Positions 5,333 to 5,336 of a DNA stretch of 5,336 nucleotides are shown here, in pieces (positions within the stretch are counted from its first letter, which is position 1; each line of letters starts with the position of its first letter). The notes below the pieces were generated by a model. That model made no database searches. It saw nothing but the letters and a program-made list of their open reading frames with translations, and was not told the DNA's origin. This DNA comes from SAR116 cluster bacterium (GTDB lineage: Bacteria; Pseudomonadota; Alphaproteobacteria; Puniceispirillales; Puniceispirillaceae), in contig SHBC01000086.1 in the NCBI GenBank assembly GCA_004213025.1, positions 1-5,336 on the forward strand. The letters are read 5' to 3'. The position numbers and the translations under genes are program-made.

Positions 5333-5336
5333 TTGC

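Noticed and set aside
1..5336. CRISPR array, rRNA, or a second tRNA.
   Set aside because: There is no regularly spaced repeat series and no further cloverleaf or rRNA-like conserved sequence visible on either strand.

Overview
The left two thirds of the window look like the chromosome of an alphaproteobacterium. The sequence is G+C-rich, the genes are tightly packed, and murA is preceded by a short basic protein of a type I associate with alphaproteobacteria. The exact genus cannot be read from the sequence. The right third is visibly poorer in G+C and has a different codon habit. It is the start of an integrated mobile element sitting against a tRNA gene.

Layout. On the minus strand, positions 1-834 hold the N-terminal 278 residues of MurA, the first committed enzyme of peptidoglycan synthesis, cut by the window edge. 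Its start overlaps the end of a 63-residue basic protein (815-1006). An intergenic space of about 300 bp (1007-1302) separates this leftward unit from a rightward two-gene operon. That operon encodes a TVP38/TMEM64-type (VTT domain) membrane protein (1303-2040) and, overlapping it by ATGA, a mercuric-reductase/lipoamide-dehydrogenase-like flavoprotein (2037-3452). The flavoprotein keeps the redox disulfide but lacks the usual His of the catalytic pair. A stem-loop follows its stop codon. Then comes a complete tRNA-Thr(GGT) with encoded CCA (3567-3642).

Mobile region. A tyrosine recombinase gene (3709-4851) lies directly downstream of the tRNA. It is bracketed almost to the base by an 82-bp perfect INVERTED repeat (3628-3709 and 4855-4936). 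The left arm begins inside the tRNA T-stem, so both arms carry the last 15 nt of the tRNA. An ordinary tRNA-integrated island has direct repeats of the tRNA end, with the second copy far away. This arrangement is therefore unusual and suggests either a self-invertible integrase cassette or a compact, IS-sized tyrosine-recombinase element of 1309 bp. In either orientation the tRNA would remain intact.

The last 400 bp (4937-5336) contain no convincing gene. They hold several short direct repeats, two of them related to the inverted-repeat end, a G+C-rich hairpin, and at the very end a promoter-like and ribosome-binding-site-like stretch leading to an ATG at 5330. The island's cargo probably begins there, outside the window.
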